This document shows, one piece after another, positions 1 through 10,260 of a stretch of 64,000 nucleotides of DNA. Made by a program: the position numbers and the translations under genes. The stretch's first letter is position 1; each line of letters starts with the position of its first letter. Location of the stretch: assembly GCA_040437565.1 (NCBI GenBank), contig JBDOQK010000069.1, positions 1-64,000 on the forward strand. Reading direction: 5' to 3'. This stretch comes from Albugo candida (lineage: Eukaryota; Oomycota; Peronosporomycetes; Albuginales). The notes under the pieces were generated by a model, which made no database searches, was not told the origin of the DNA, and was given only the letters and a program-made list of their open reading frames with translations.

Positions 1-36
1 AAACCCTAAACCCTAAACCCTAAACCCTAAACCCTA
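1..36. repeat. Telomere repeat array, CCCTAAA on the + strand
   Basis: Five tandem heptamers AAACCCT followed by the start of a sixth. Read on the other strand this is TTTAGGG, the telomere repeat of plants and also of oomycetes and several other protists (established knowledge). The C-rich strand running left to right means the chromosome end lies to the left, so base 1 is at or near a true end. No other array of this unit was seen in the window. Confidence 0.95.
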
Positions 37-659
37 CTTCGCCGATACTTCTTGCAAACACCGCTAAAATAGTCTACAGTGCTTTGTTGGACAGCTTTGG
101 ACATCAGCACCGAAGCTTGCCAGAACTTCGGCACACAACCTTCTCTGGGTAATCAACGGGATTCGCTGCGTTGTACGCAAGACTCTTTGGATGGAACGAT
201 ACAACACCATCTTTCGGACCAACCCTGCTACAAGCGTTCATGACCTCAACAACATTGGAATATCAGTCACTCGTCAAGCGACCTATTAAATCAAAGCCCA
301 CCTTCAACGCCTTGGACGTATCAATATATTAAACACGCGGCCTTTTCAGCTTTTTGCACGCTACATCGACACAGGGCAGTGTACTAGTGTCAACACCCCA
401 CAGCAACAGCTTCTTCTTCCCTTACCGAAGTTCCCGTTCTACAGTTATGTCTTGTTCCGTTCAAACTCGTGCTTAGCACATACTTGAATGGACAGACTCG
501 TAGGACTACTCTCAGTTAAGGGTTGTTTAAGTCAGTAAGATAGATAAAGAGTGTAATGAAATATTTGACAAACCAGACTTGCCCTCCACTTCTAAATTTG
601 CTTTCTAGTGCGCAAGTGATATTCACACCGGACTTTTAAGGAGCCAATCAGCAAACTCC

Positions 660-940
660 CCTTACACCCACTCCCCGGATTTTTTACAGCCTTTCGGCCC
701 CCTTTACCAACCTTTCCCAGCCTTTCCATCCCAGAAGCCCGTCTTAACCAGCCTTTCCGTCTTCGAGGGATGCGAAGTCAGTTCTTACTCGTCTTTCCTT
801 CTTCGGAAGTAGCAGAAGTCCGGCTTTATTAGCCTTTCCTTCTTTGGAACAAGCAAAGACCAGGCATCTTGGCCTTTCCTCCTCTGCATTAGTCAACTTC
901 AGCCTTTACAAGCCGTTACTTCTTCGGAAGGAGTAGAAGC
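660..940 (+). repeat. Degenerate tandem units in the LINE A leader
   Basis: Four or five loosely repeated blocks of roughly 60 bp, each with a core like AGCCTTTCC followed by CTTCTTCGGAA and an AG-AGAAG run (for example near 740, 805, 835 and 905-935). The last block ends just before the ORF1 start at 949. Monomer arrays upstream of ORF1 act as promoters in some LINEs. That role here is only inference. Confidence 0.5.
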
Positions 941-948
941 CCACCTTT

Positions 949-2475
949 ATGGCTTCCACCAGACCGCAGTCTAATGTTGACACATCATGGCGCATCAAAT
1001 TCCTGGAAAATCACCCCCACAAAGTCTGTTATGTCCCAAATGAGGACGTATCTCAAGCATTTGAAGATGCCGTAGCATCATTCAAAATTCTGGCTTTACG
1101 TGAACTACAAAAATCGCGCATCGATCCATGCGACAAGATCGAAATGTTTATTCCGGCCCCAAGATTAACAACAGCATTTCGTCTGGATGAGATCCTACTC
1201 TCTCTACACCTCGAAGCACAAACGGCCACTTGGACTATGGCCTTGGACTCTTTGTGCGACTTTGTCAGCATCAAAAATAGAGGTATCATGTCTCACTGTC
1301 TCGACAGAACTGTGGCCCAAAAACTCGGCGGCACTGCAGTGCAATGTATGGGAAAACAGTTTGTGGTCCAACCATACCGTCGCTTTGGTGACTGGTACTT
1401 TGTCGAACTCAACAAAGTGCCAATGGGTCTACCAAACGACCCGATCACTTCCTTCCATCCATTAGGCATCCCCTTTGTGGTGACCCCGAGCACCAAGCCA
1501 GGCCTTATAGAATCAAGTGATCGGGTCGTTTGGTTCCGGTCCAAAATCGCCCCAAAAGGTCTCTTTACGGACACACAACAACCTTTACGGGAAATTTACT
1601 TTGCTGGTTTGCCTGACCCAGTTTACGTGCACCACAAACATCGTGCGCACAACCAAGTCACTCCACGCACAATATTGGCTAAGAAAGCAGCAATCAAAGC
1701 CGCTAAGGGATTCAAGCCATCGAAGAACACACTTCGACACATTGACCTTACAGCCACGCACACCCCCGCGGAAGTCAGCTCTTCCAACAACTTCCCCTCT
1801 TTGGTATGCCCCACTACCAAGGACTCTTTCGACACTTGGATACAAGTCTCGAAGTACATTAATTGTCGTAATCGACTACCCATTCCAACAGCAGAAGTGA
1901 TTCCAGTATCACCCTGCACAGACGAGGAAGAATCGTTCTTCGACATCCCGTTTACTCCCAGTCAATCTCAACTCGCCTTCTCTCCTATGGACGATGATGG
2001 TGGGCACGATATTACATGTATTGTCATGGGTCCCAACGGCATAGTTCGCAGCAACCCACTTTACCCCTGCGAGCCGATCGCACGTATGTTGGAGGAACAA
2101 TGCCTCCACAAAGACCCAAAGAAACTGGTCTCCAAAAGTGCCCGACGAAAGCACATCAAGAAGACCCAAGTCACCTTTAGGGGTCTTGGTGACCCCGAAA
2201 CACGTCTTGCTGCCATTGCAGCACAACCCTCCATTGTGGCTCCTACTTTCTTGGTTCACACTATCGAAACCCATGCAATGTTCCGGGACCATGCAATCCT
2301 ACGGGCTATCAGCTTCGCCCCTAACAACACTCATGGACACGCTTCCAGTCTGGTTAGTCGACTCCATCATCACTATGGAGAAAACGTACCATCAGGTGGC
2401 GTTCTCTTCGCTACGTTATTCCCTGATGAAGAAACACAAACACTTGCTTTGGCTCTGGCTATCTCCGACCTTTAA
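949..2475 (+). CDS. LINE A ORF1 protein
   Basis: An uninterrupted frame of 508 codons starting MASTRPQSNVD and ending at TAA, by far the longest in the window. In a 40-45% GC sequence such length cannot be chance. It lies upstream of, and on the same strand as, the endonuclease/reverse transcriptase region, the usual place for the RNA-binding ORF1 product of a LINE. I see no CCHC zinc knuckle and no clear RRM motif. A basic stretch is present at about residues 250-290 (many K, R and H), and a Ser/acidic-rich segment at about 350-400. Its role as an RNA chaperone or coat of the retrotransposition particle is inferred from position. It is striking that this frame is whole while ORF2 is broken. 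Confidence 0.8.
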   Translation: MASTRPQSNVDTSWRIKFLENHPHKVCYVPNEDVSQAFEDAVASFKILALRELQKSRIDPCDKIEMFIPAPRLTTAFRLDEILLSLHLEAQTATWTMALDSLCDFVSIKNRGIMSHCLDRTVAQKLGGTAVQCMGKQFVVQPYRRFGDWYFVELNKVPMGLPNDPITSFHPLGIPFVVTPSTKPGLIESSDRVVWFRSKIAPKGLFTDTQQPLREIYFAGLPDPVYVHHKHRAHNQVTPRTILAKKAAIKAAKGFKPSKNTLRHIDLTATHTPAEVSSSNNFPSLVCPTTKDSFDTWIQVSKYINCRNRLPIPTAEVIPVSPCTDEEESFFDIPFTPSQSQLAFSPMDDDGGHDITCIVMGPNGIVRSNPLYPCEPIARMLEEQCLHKDPKKLVSKSARRKHIKKTQVTFRGLGDPETRLAAIAAQPSIVAPTFLVHTIETHAMFRDHAILRAISFAPNNTHGHASSLVSRLHHHYGENVPSGGVLFATLFPDEETQTLALALAISDL

Positions 2476-2502
2476 CTCCGCTCCTATGGTGCGTCACTGT
2501 AA

Positions 2503-5500
2503 ATGGATCCCCTCAGCGTTGGGGCTTTAATCACAGAGCCTCAACCTTCGTTTATCCAGCAAAGTCTTTTTTTACTTTGGGATGATAGCGTCCTTATGGC
2601 TTTGGCCGCATCAGAGCTGGACACATCTCTGCTTACGACAGCACCAAAATTTGTGGAAGACGCGTGTGGTCTCCCCCACTTCACGTATTCGTGCGCGGAA
2701 GACAATATGGCGCAGTCTAGTACTTCTTCTGGCATGGATCTTGCAGAACACTCCGACTTAGTCGTCTCTAGCTCGACATCTTCCCCTTGCCTCTAAGCAG
2801 CCTTGATCCTTCTCCGGTCTTTCACTCAATGTGAACGGACTGAATCATGAGAACCCGGCTTTTTATCGCAAACTTCTACCTCAACACCAACTTATATCCT
2901 TTCAAGAAACCCGTTTCAGTACTGAAGGCAGCAAAGACCGCAACACTTACCTCATCAACACCGTGGATTCTGGCGCTACTACGTTTTACTCCCCCTTGGA
3001 CAATCCTCATGGAGTGGGCCGTAATGGACTTGCCTTAATCTTACCATTCAGTCACCCCTTTGAACCCTTGCTCGACATTACTTCCCAGTATATTCCAACC
3101 ACCAGTCGCACGCTACCTCCTGATCGATACCACATTGGATCAACAACCGCTTTGGATTCATGTGGTTTATGCACCGGCATAACTAGCAGCCAGAACTTCT
3201 TTCTTCGATTCTCTACCAAGCGATATTCCGGACGGTATTCAGCACATAGTCTTAGGGGACTTTAATGTTCCCTTCGATCCTGTTCTGTATTCCTGCACAT
3301 CTCTCTCTCATGCATCATCATCTACGGCATTACAATAATACGCTCTACATTTAGGCCTTGTTGATGCTTGGAGAGAAACTTCCCCCAACATACAAGAGTT
3401 TACCGGCCCGAGACGCCGAAATCGCACTGACTACTGCCTCTTATCATCGGATCTCTTTACCAACAACTTAGTTCATATGAAACATGACTCGGAAACTCAA
3501 TATCATCTAGCGGATCACTTGCCTGTCATTTTTCGATTACAACATGCTGCCTACACCGTTTGTTCACGCCTACCTTGGAAATGCCCTACTTGGCTTTGAA
3601 AAGTGCCTTACGTCCAAGACGTCCTAAAGACTCGACTTTACATCTAGTGGATCGACTTCGCTTTGGAGGAGAGGACAACCCTGGCGCTTTTCCGAAGAGC
3701 ACAAGCGTTCCAACCTTCTTTATCTCCGGCATCAATTCCAAACAATCAGGACTCACCAGCAACTACAACTTACACAGTTACGGCGTGACTACCACACTGC
3801 CGCCCATCTTGGAGCTCTCCCTACGACTTCCAACACAAATCACGCACATCTTCTTCTCACGGAAGTTAACGAGGAAGAAACCAGGCGCAAAACACTTGGT
3901 TCGTGGCATCATTTCGACAATACAATCCGATACAGTGAAAAAGCTACCAAACCCTTTCTCCGACCCCCTACTCCAGTTTTATGCCAAGTATGCATTCCAT
4001 CCACTCAACGTATCGACGGATCTCAAGCCACTTCTCCTGATGAAATGACGGCGATCCATCGTGATTACTGGTCACAAATCTTTCAATTACCTTCAAAAGA
4101 ATATTCCTCCAGTGTTCATTACCGCAGACATGGCCCAGTTCAGCTAAGCTCTTTTCTACAGCATACCACACAAACCCTTACCGATCACGATCGCGCATTT
4201 CTCGATGCCCCTTGTACGGCGAACGACTTTTACTGGGCAATCAAGACGTCACTTCGAAACAAAGCTCCCGGATATGATGGCCTTCCAGTAGAATATTATC
4301 AATCTTCCACATCGACTTGGGCGCGGCTCTTTGAGTTAGTTTACCCCGCACAACGATCCAAAGGACGAATGACCATGTTCCAACGAAAGCTACAGTTACA
4401 CTTCTATATAAGAAGGGTGACAGAAGCCTTCCAAGTAACTACCAACCTACTACTCTCCTCAATCATGACGCAAAGCTCGGTCCCAAGTTTCTTACTTACC
4501 GCCTTCGCAACGTCCTACCGAAGCTACTCCACCCCGATCAAAGTGGCTTTGTTCAAGGCAGATCAATTCGACATAGACTAGTGCGGTTTCAAGACATCCA
4601 ACAACTCTGCCTGCAACGATTTCCCAATGCTGGTGCTATCTTATTGGACTTCGCCACGGCTTTTGACAGTGTGTTGTGGCCTGCTCTTCACACTGTCTCA
4701 AACCATTATGGCGTTGGGGCTACCTTTCGCTCATGGATCAAGCCCTTTTAACAAGATAACCTTATCGCTATAATGGTGAATGGTCGTGCAAGCAAGTTCT
4801 TTCAACTCGGAAGCGGCGTTCGTCAACGTGACCCCCTTTCACCTTCTCTTTTTGTGCTCTTCCTGTAACCCTTAATGAATTATCTCCGCGCAACGACAGG
4901 TCACCTTAGCATACCCGTCCAAGGTTCATCAGTACCTCAACACCTTACCGCCTTTGCGGACGATTGCACCGGTTTTCTCAAAGATCTCCGAGACACACCT
5001 CGCTTTATGACCAAGGTCAAAGATTATACACAAGCTACTAGGCTCCAACTCAATCCATCCAAAACTCAGTTATTTGGCTATCAAGTATCTTCTCCGGATT
5101 TAGTGGATTCCTTGGCATTACTCCCTCGGACGTTTTCTGCAGTGTTCCCCAAAGTCACATTTCTTGGTGTGAAACAATACCAAGACCTCAACATATCTTC
5201 ACGCTTCCCTTCCTTGCTCAGCAAACTTCAAGCTCGAATTGTAGCATGGAGATTTCGAGACAGGACACTGCATGGCCACGGAGTGATCTTACGATCTATT
5301 GTTTATCTCTTCTCTGGTACCCTGCGGCAGTTACGCCTCTTCAATCCATCACTATCGACTCGGCATGGAAGTTGTGCAAAGCCTTCCTATATCAACGGCC
5401 AACCGAATTACGTTACAGACAGCATGCGGTGGTTTAGGCCTACCTTGTCGCCAAGATTTCTTCCGGGCAATGCATCTTTGCCTTATAAGGGACGGTATTA

Positions 5501-6081
5501 AGGTTTTTTTAGCCTGTACTCCCCCTTCATGGTTCCTACCAGCAATTCAATTAATGACGGAATCACTTGATGGTACCGGTGTTGGTTTGGACTTACTCTA
5601 TTCTCTTATTCATCTCTCAGCTATACCGCAACCTCGTTGGTCGTGCCTTGGTTCCCTATGGTATTCAACGTTTCAACAATGGTATCGTCTCCTCCAAGGA
5701 CCTTCCAACACTACTACCCATACTACCCATGCAATACAAGCACCTATATGGCGCCACTACCAGCGCGTGTTTGGACCGAAACAGCGCCCTATGGAACATG
5801 CAAGTATTCATACTCGACTGCTTTATCAGCATGGATGTTAACATCTTTCCGACTTTATCGGTCGCTTCGGTTCCCTGACTACTCACAAATTCCTCAAAGC
5901 AGTCCTTCCAGTTACAGCTTTTCACCGGCAAAGAGATTACATGGCAACACTCAACCTTTTCACCAAGTACTTTGAGACACTTATATTCACTCCTTTTTCA
6001 CTCCCTTTGAGTCAAGTGACCAGAAAAGTTATATTGACTTGCTTTCGATTGAAGTTCACTCCCGTCTACGTGTACTCTTAA
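2503..6081 (+). pseudogene. LINE A ORF2: endonuclease and reverse transcriptase, broken
   Basis: Pieces in all three forward frames together give a LINE ORF2. The endonuclease begins at about 2830 with NVNGLNHENP and FQETRF, carries LGDFNVPFDP at about 3253-3280, then DYCLLSSDL and ADHLPVIF near 3430-3535. The reverse transcriptase shows NKAPGYDGLP (about 4258), SGFVQGRSIRH (4545), LLDFATAFDSV (4644), GVRQRDPLSPSLF (4815) and the catalytic FADD at about 4950-4966. Moving between these needs several frame changes (for example after about 3100 and between 4380 and 4450), and there are in-frame stops near 3337, 4749 and 4867. The final frame runs to the TAA at 6079. I see no C-terminal CCHC finger, so the end may be truncated. 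The catalytic residues themselves remain, which suggests fairly recent decay, or an assembly with indel errors. Confidence 0.85.
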
Positions 6082-6710
6082 GATAAGAGAACTTTTTGCC
6101 CTCTCCGCGTCTTACCATCCACCAACTTTAACTATGCATGGTGAAATTGTACTGTAAAGAGAGCGCTCATAGTAGCAAGGCAGTAGTGATAGAATGGAGG
6201 CAAATCGTAACTGACGCCACACTTTCTGTCTCTTAGATACAACAGACGCAACCGACTTGTCTTTGACATCAATATTGGAGGGTTTGCATCCGCCGCGCGA
6301 CAACGGTATGTAAAGAGATGCTGACAGTCACGTAATAATAGAACTCTGACGAGCAGCAAATGCCACACTTTTCCGCTTAACTTACGCGATTAACCCTTCA
6401 GCAATTCAAGAGGCCGAATAAGGTAGCCGTGAAGAATTTTTTTCCGAGGCACAGAAATGAGCTCTTGGTCAGGGATGCGCAGTGACTATCAAACGTTCAG
6501 TTACCGGAAAAAATGCATACTTGAAATGTAACCGTGGTGGCGCACACCTGTCTCAAATATCAGAACGGAAGCGACAGACAACATCTTGGCGCATTGAATG
6601 TCTTTTTCTCCTCTCTGCGAATTATCAAAAAAAGTGAATGGAAGTGAAAGACGATACAAAGCTAGCACAATCACGGATGTTCTCTTCATCCCTCCGGGCA
6701 TTCAACCCAT
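6082..6710. other. Junction region right of LINE A, no gene seen
   Basis: GC falls here compared with LINE A. Only short open frames occur on either strand and none matches anything I know. A poly(A) tail for LINE A is not evident. Confidence 0.5.
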
Positions 6711-7325
6711 AGAAAGCTCACCGAAGAACAGGCAGAAGAACTGAAGAAAAGGACAAATGAGGGTGTCAAACCGACTGTAATTTTGCCAGCGCTAAGGATG
6801 ACGAAAAAGAACACCTTCGCAATTCTGCGCACAATGCATAAGGCTCGAGTCAAAGTTCGAAGCAACCAACTCGCGGGAGAACTGCCCTAGGAACTCTTTT
6901 TGATGATCTTCGAGAAAGTGACTATGTGCACCATATCAAAGCAAATAAAGGCGGAAACATTACTGGCCTATTTTTTGCGCATCCGGACAGCGTGAAGCTG
7001 GAGAATCAATACAATCACGTTGTTGTGATAGACTGCACGTATAAAGCGAATCGTTACCGAGTCATCTTTCTTCACACCATCGAAATGACCGCGTTCAACT
7101 AGACGTTCACCATAGGTTTCTGCTTCCTCGCCGGGTAGAAGGTGGAAAATTATGTGTGGGTAATGTCGAAAATTGTCAACAGTGTGGAAAAATGGATCTG
7201 CGTCAAAGGTAATCATCACGGACCGGGAACTGGCCCTTATGTCGGCCATCGCACAAGTCCCCCATCGTCCTCGAATCTGCTCAGCATTTGGCATATCAAT
7301 AAAAGAAGATTTTGGAGTTACTGAG
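6711..7325 (+). pseudogene. MULE-type DNA transposase core, fragment
   Basis: The reading begins with a Lys/Glu-rich helix (RKLTEEQAEELKKRT), as in the segment before the catalytic core of MULE transposases. After one frame change near 6893 it continues GNITGLFFAHPDSVKL and VVVIDCTYKANRYRV (about 7020-7056). The pattern FFAHP...DCTYKxNR is the diagnostic first catalytic block of MULE transposases, with Asp in DCTYK. The second block, VIITDRELALMSAIA, lies at about 7208-7253 in another frame with its Asp intact, followed by remains of a WHI motif near 7290. Two in-frame stops (near 7100 and 7137) and at least two frame shifts show it is dead. The third catalytic residue region, the zinc finger and the terminal inverted repeats are not seen. 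The kinesin relic follows within about 80 bp on the same strand. Confidence 0.75.
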
Positions 7326-7399
7326 TCATTCTACTTTGACCTTCACAAATGAGGAGAAGAATGTTGCTGGCGAACCATTGGTGACCTAATTACTCGCTT

Positions 7400-8941
7400 T
7401 GACATCATCTTACTCGCAAAAGATCATTCAACTGGAGGAAGAGATAGATGCGCTTACGAAAGATGAGAAGAAACTTCCAACAGCCATTCATAGTAAAGCC
7501 AACACGACAATGCGCTTCTCAAGATTACACGAACAGCTGTAAAGTCTTCAGCAGCAAGTTGGCTTTGCCCGTGGTGCCGAGCGGTAAGGAAAAAGACTCA
7601 CTTTACAGCTCAAGAATGGTACATTGAAAATCACACCATTAGAGAACAAAGTATCTTCGATGAAAAAACAAAAGGCGAATTTACAGCGTCAATTAAAGGA
7701 AGAATCCGAACGTCATCAGAAAGAAAAGCGCCAGCAACAACTGCGGATACTTCGTCTCAACCGTCAGGAAGAGCGAAAGCAGTACCAATTACAGAAATTG
7801 TCGGAATTACATGCTAAGCAGAAAACTGTTTTGAAACGGAAGACTGAAGAAGTTGCTGCTGCCAAGCGAATGCTCATGATGCACAAGTCTTCCACTTTAA
7901 AAAAGTCCAAAAGCGCATTATGCACTTCGAAACTCCCACTTCGTTCAGCCCCTGAAGCGATGGCGTCTCCTGTTCCCGTATAGGCAAGTAGCCTAGTTCG
8001 TGAGATTCTCGACGTACAAATCACTCTGCTGGGAGCACATAGTGATATTCGGACGTATCAAGACGAAAGGTTAGAACTGGCCTTGAAAATAGCTCAAGTC
8101 GAGAAATCGGGATGTGCAAGGACTGAGGATTTAAAGTCTCTCGAATCATGGAAGCGTCTTCTTCGCGAGAAAGATGAACTCATACGAACGCTACAAGCCA
8201 AAGTTGCTACTGTGGTAAAATAGAACCCGGTTCCCGATGAACTGTGAAAGAACAATTGTGTCATTTTATTATTAAATCTCTTTTGGAAGAAGCAATCGGT
8301 GGCAAAGCTACGAATTCTGAGCTGAAATCGTGTAAAAAAGATCTACGTTAGACAGAAGAAAGACTCGTTCAAGCTTTGGGAGACCTTGACCATCTCCGTG
8401 ATCATGCACATACCAAGACAATAGCTCCCAGTAACGAGACGATGCAAGCAAGACAAAAATTTGTGATATAGCCACTACACCTTGCTGTGCACGATGTGAA
8501 AGAGTCTCAATCGGAATTGAAGAAATTGAAAACCTTTTCGCAGAAAGAAAAACGTATGAAATTCTCAGTGACGACGGGCTCGAAGACTGGATATCGGAAA
8601 AATGGAGTGCTGACGACTATGATTATGTTGAAGGTGAAGAGCAACTGAGAGCGGTGAAGAATCGGAAGCGTCTTGAGCAGAACGCTCGAGCTGATTCGGT
8701 CACGTGCCTCGAAAAAGCATCGGCTGGTCCTAGAGACAGTATGGAAGAGATTGATCGGCTTTTACTGCATGTCTCCGAGTCCAAATCTGATTGCTGTCAA
8801 TGCAGTGGAAGATGTACGACAAAATTGTGTGCATGTCGTGCAAATAAACAAGACTTTGGAAATAACTGTTCGTGTTATGCTCTAAAATGTCATAATCGTC
8901 CTGAGAAGAGACTTCGACTTCAAAAAAAACATTTTGGATGA
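7400..8941 (+). pseudogene. KIF4-like chromokinesin, C-terminal part only
   Basis: The relic keeps the order of a KIF4-type tail. First comes a long charged coiled coil (7624-7983) whose core QEERKQYQLQKLSEL followed by VLKRKTEEVAAAKRM closely resembles the conserved KIF4 segment (RKRQYELLKLE...RRKTEEAAAA). Then come further coil (7984-8220) and a linker. Last is a Cys-rich CXC domain at 8792-8898, CCQCSGRCTTKLCACR then NNCSCYALKCHNR, matching the KIF4 pattern C-C-G-C-K-C-CR-C-C-C-C-NR. KIF4 is a plus-end motor of chromosome arms and the spindle midzone. The motor domain is absent. In-frame stops at about 7540, 7587, 7981 and 8221, and later frame changes, show decay. The last 288 bp (8654-8941) remain open. 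The left border coincides with the MULE relic, so the fragment may have been captured or cut off by it. Confidence 0.75.
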
Positions 8942-9051
8942 ACAGCATGAAGCACCAGCTGCGTCTCTGAGTCTCTGACTTCAAATCAGCAAGAAAACGA
9001 CATCGGGTTGAGCGTCGCGTAATAAAAACGATCCTTTCTCTCCACTTCATT

Positions 9052-9801
9052 TCAGGTGTTTTGATCGCGATTATTTCTACTTCCTCTGAATTGTATGTTT
9101 TTCTTTTTCAACACCTCGATTCCTTCAACATTTGCGAAATCGTAATGATTTATAATATCTGCAGTGAATGTGTACTGATATAAATCACTCATATTGTCAT
9201 CGATATTACTCAACTGCATCGTAAACGCTTGCATTTCTTCGGGTTTGAATGGAAGAACAACATATAGTGGGGAATGGAAGGCGTGCACGGGCTTCCTTGT
9301 CATAAAAACGTGCTTGTAGTTGTCCATATTCGTAAATGCGGCAAAGTAGCAGTGGTGTGCTAGTGAGCGCAGAGACGCGTTCTTTTGAGTATCCTTTGCA
9401 ATCCTCAGACAGAATGTAGAACTGTGAGCTAGGATGGGTCTCAAATCATACGAGGCGATGCAGTTGCAGTCTAGCCACACCGCATACATACGCAAAAGAC
9501 CTCGTTCTAAACTCAAAGATGGAACTTTATCGTCCTGAAGAAGAAGTACTTGGGCCAAAAGGTTTCGAGTATGACTTTGCTGAAAAGTATCCTGATAAAT
9601 TTGTAAAATTCGACGTGAATGGTGATATCTGCATTCCTCCCAATCGAAAAAGCCTTTTTGAAAGAATGCCAGACCCATTCCAGCACAATCGTGTCCTTCA
9701 ACACTTTCCTTAAAGCCACAAATGAAGTACCTGAATGCGTTGCCTATACTATTCACAAGCTCGCAATCTCCCGGTGCTGACTTGATACATTTTATCGTCA
9801 T
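9052..9801 (-). CDS. Hypothetical protein, 249 codons
   Basis: This is the longest frame outside LINE A. A rough stop-frequency estimate for AT-rich DNA makes 249 open codons very unlikely by chance. It starts MTIKCIKSAPGD and ends RNNRDQNT. I recognise no domain, signal peptide or membrane segment. The C-terminal half (about residues 100-240) reads like an ordinary soluble protein with LPFKPEEMQAF and DNMSDLYQYTF. A 64-codon frame (9519-9713) lies antisense to its first third and also reads plausibly (FEYDFAEKYPDKF), so the true coding strand there is uncertain. Neighbours are relics on the + strand, so this could itself be a remnant that happens to be open. Confidence 0.4.
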   Translation of the reverse strand: MTIKCIKSAPGDCELVNSIGNAFRYFICGFKESVEGHDCAGMGLAFFQKGFFDWEECRYHHSRRILQIYQDTFQQSHTRNLLAQVLLLQDDKVPSLSLERGLLRMYAVWLDCNCIASYDLRPILAHSSTFCLRIAKDTQKNASLRSLAHHCYFAAFTNMDNYKHVFMTRKPVHAFHSPLYVVLPFKPEEMQAFTMQLSNIDDNMSDLYQYTFTADIINHYDFANVEGIEVLKKKNIQFRGSRNNRDQNT

Positions 9802-9837
9802 TTTGTCGTATTTGAGATGTAATTCTTAGTGTCAGTG

Positions 9838-10260
9838 GTTTCGCAGTATAAAGACAAGCCGACGATGGGTTTCACACATTTTCAGCAAGATCAATTGGGG
9901 AGTGTGGGCAAAGACGCAGCGTTGTGGCTTCAAGACTTTTGGCTTGGTTTCCAACGTCAAGAGCACGAGATGGAGAATTTACAGCTGCATGAAATCAAAT
10001 GAACCACAGGAACTGAAGCCAGTTTCCTCGATATCTTTGGCGGCAATCACAAAAAAGTGTATATTATTTCCAAAGCTGCTGTATACCGCATATCAAATGG
10101 GAGTGATGTTAGGTGAATGAACGGAACAGTATTGTGGCCACACAAACGGGATTTAGTAAAGTGATTCCGCTGCCGTGTCATACGTATTCGCGAAAGTTAG
10201 ATTACTTTGTATTAACGCTGCTTTCTGGCATTGCTCAATTCGCGTACGAGTTGTCGGGTA
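9838..10260 (+). other. Possible decayed coding stretch
   Basis: Two forward frames are unusually open here: one from 9838 to 10120, and one with only two TGA stops from about 9865 to 10260 that reads KKVYIISKAAVYRI and SRKLDYFVLTLLSG. I do not recognise either and cannot choose between them. It may be a remnant of a host gene continuing the relic belt that starts at 6.7 kb. Confidence 0.2.

Larger units (their letters stand above)
37..6081 (+). mobile_element. LINE A, non-LTR retrotransposon abutting the telomere
   Basis: The element starts directly after the telomere array and runs away from the chromosome end. It has a long leader (37-948), an ORF1 (949-2475), then an ORF2 region holding an AP-like endonuclease (about 2830-3600) and a reverse transcriptase (about 4045-5250), ending at a stop codon at 6079-6081. 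This layout is typical of endonuclease-bearing LINEs. Its 5' end faces the chromosome end, the same polarity as telomere-targeted LINEs such as HeT-A or MoTeR (family knowledge). I found no poly(A) tail, target-site duplication or telomere remnant at the right end, so the 3' border is set only by the last stop and by the drop in GC after about 6.1 kb. Confidence 0.85.

Noticed and set aside
7520-8230. Stops in the kinesin relic taken as a reassigned genetic code
   Set aside because: The stops are of mixed types (TAA and TAG), frame shifts also occur, and the p25-alpha gene ends at a normal TGA with no internal stops.
9519-9713. 64-codon + ORF reading like an acyl-CoA synthetase N-terminus
   Set aside because: The similarity is a vague impression only, no AMP-binding motif follows, and a longer ORF covers it on the other strand.
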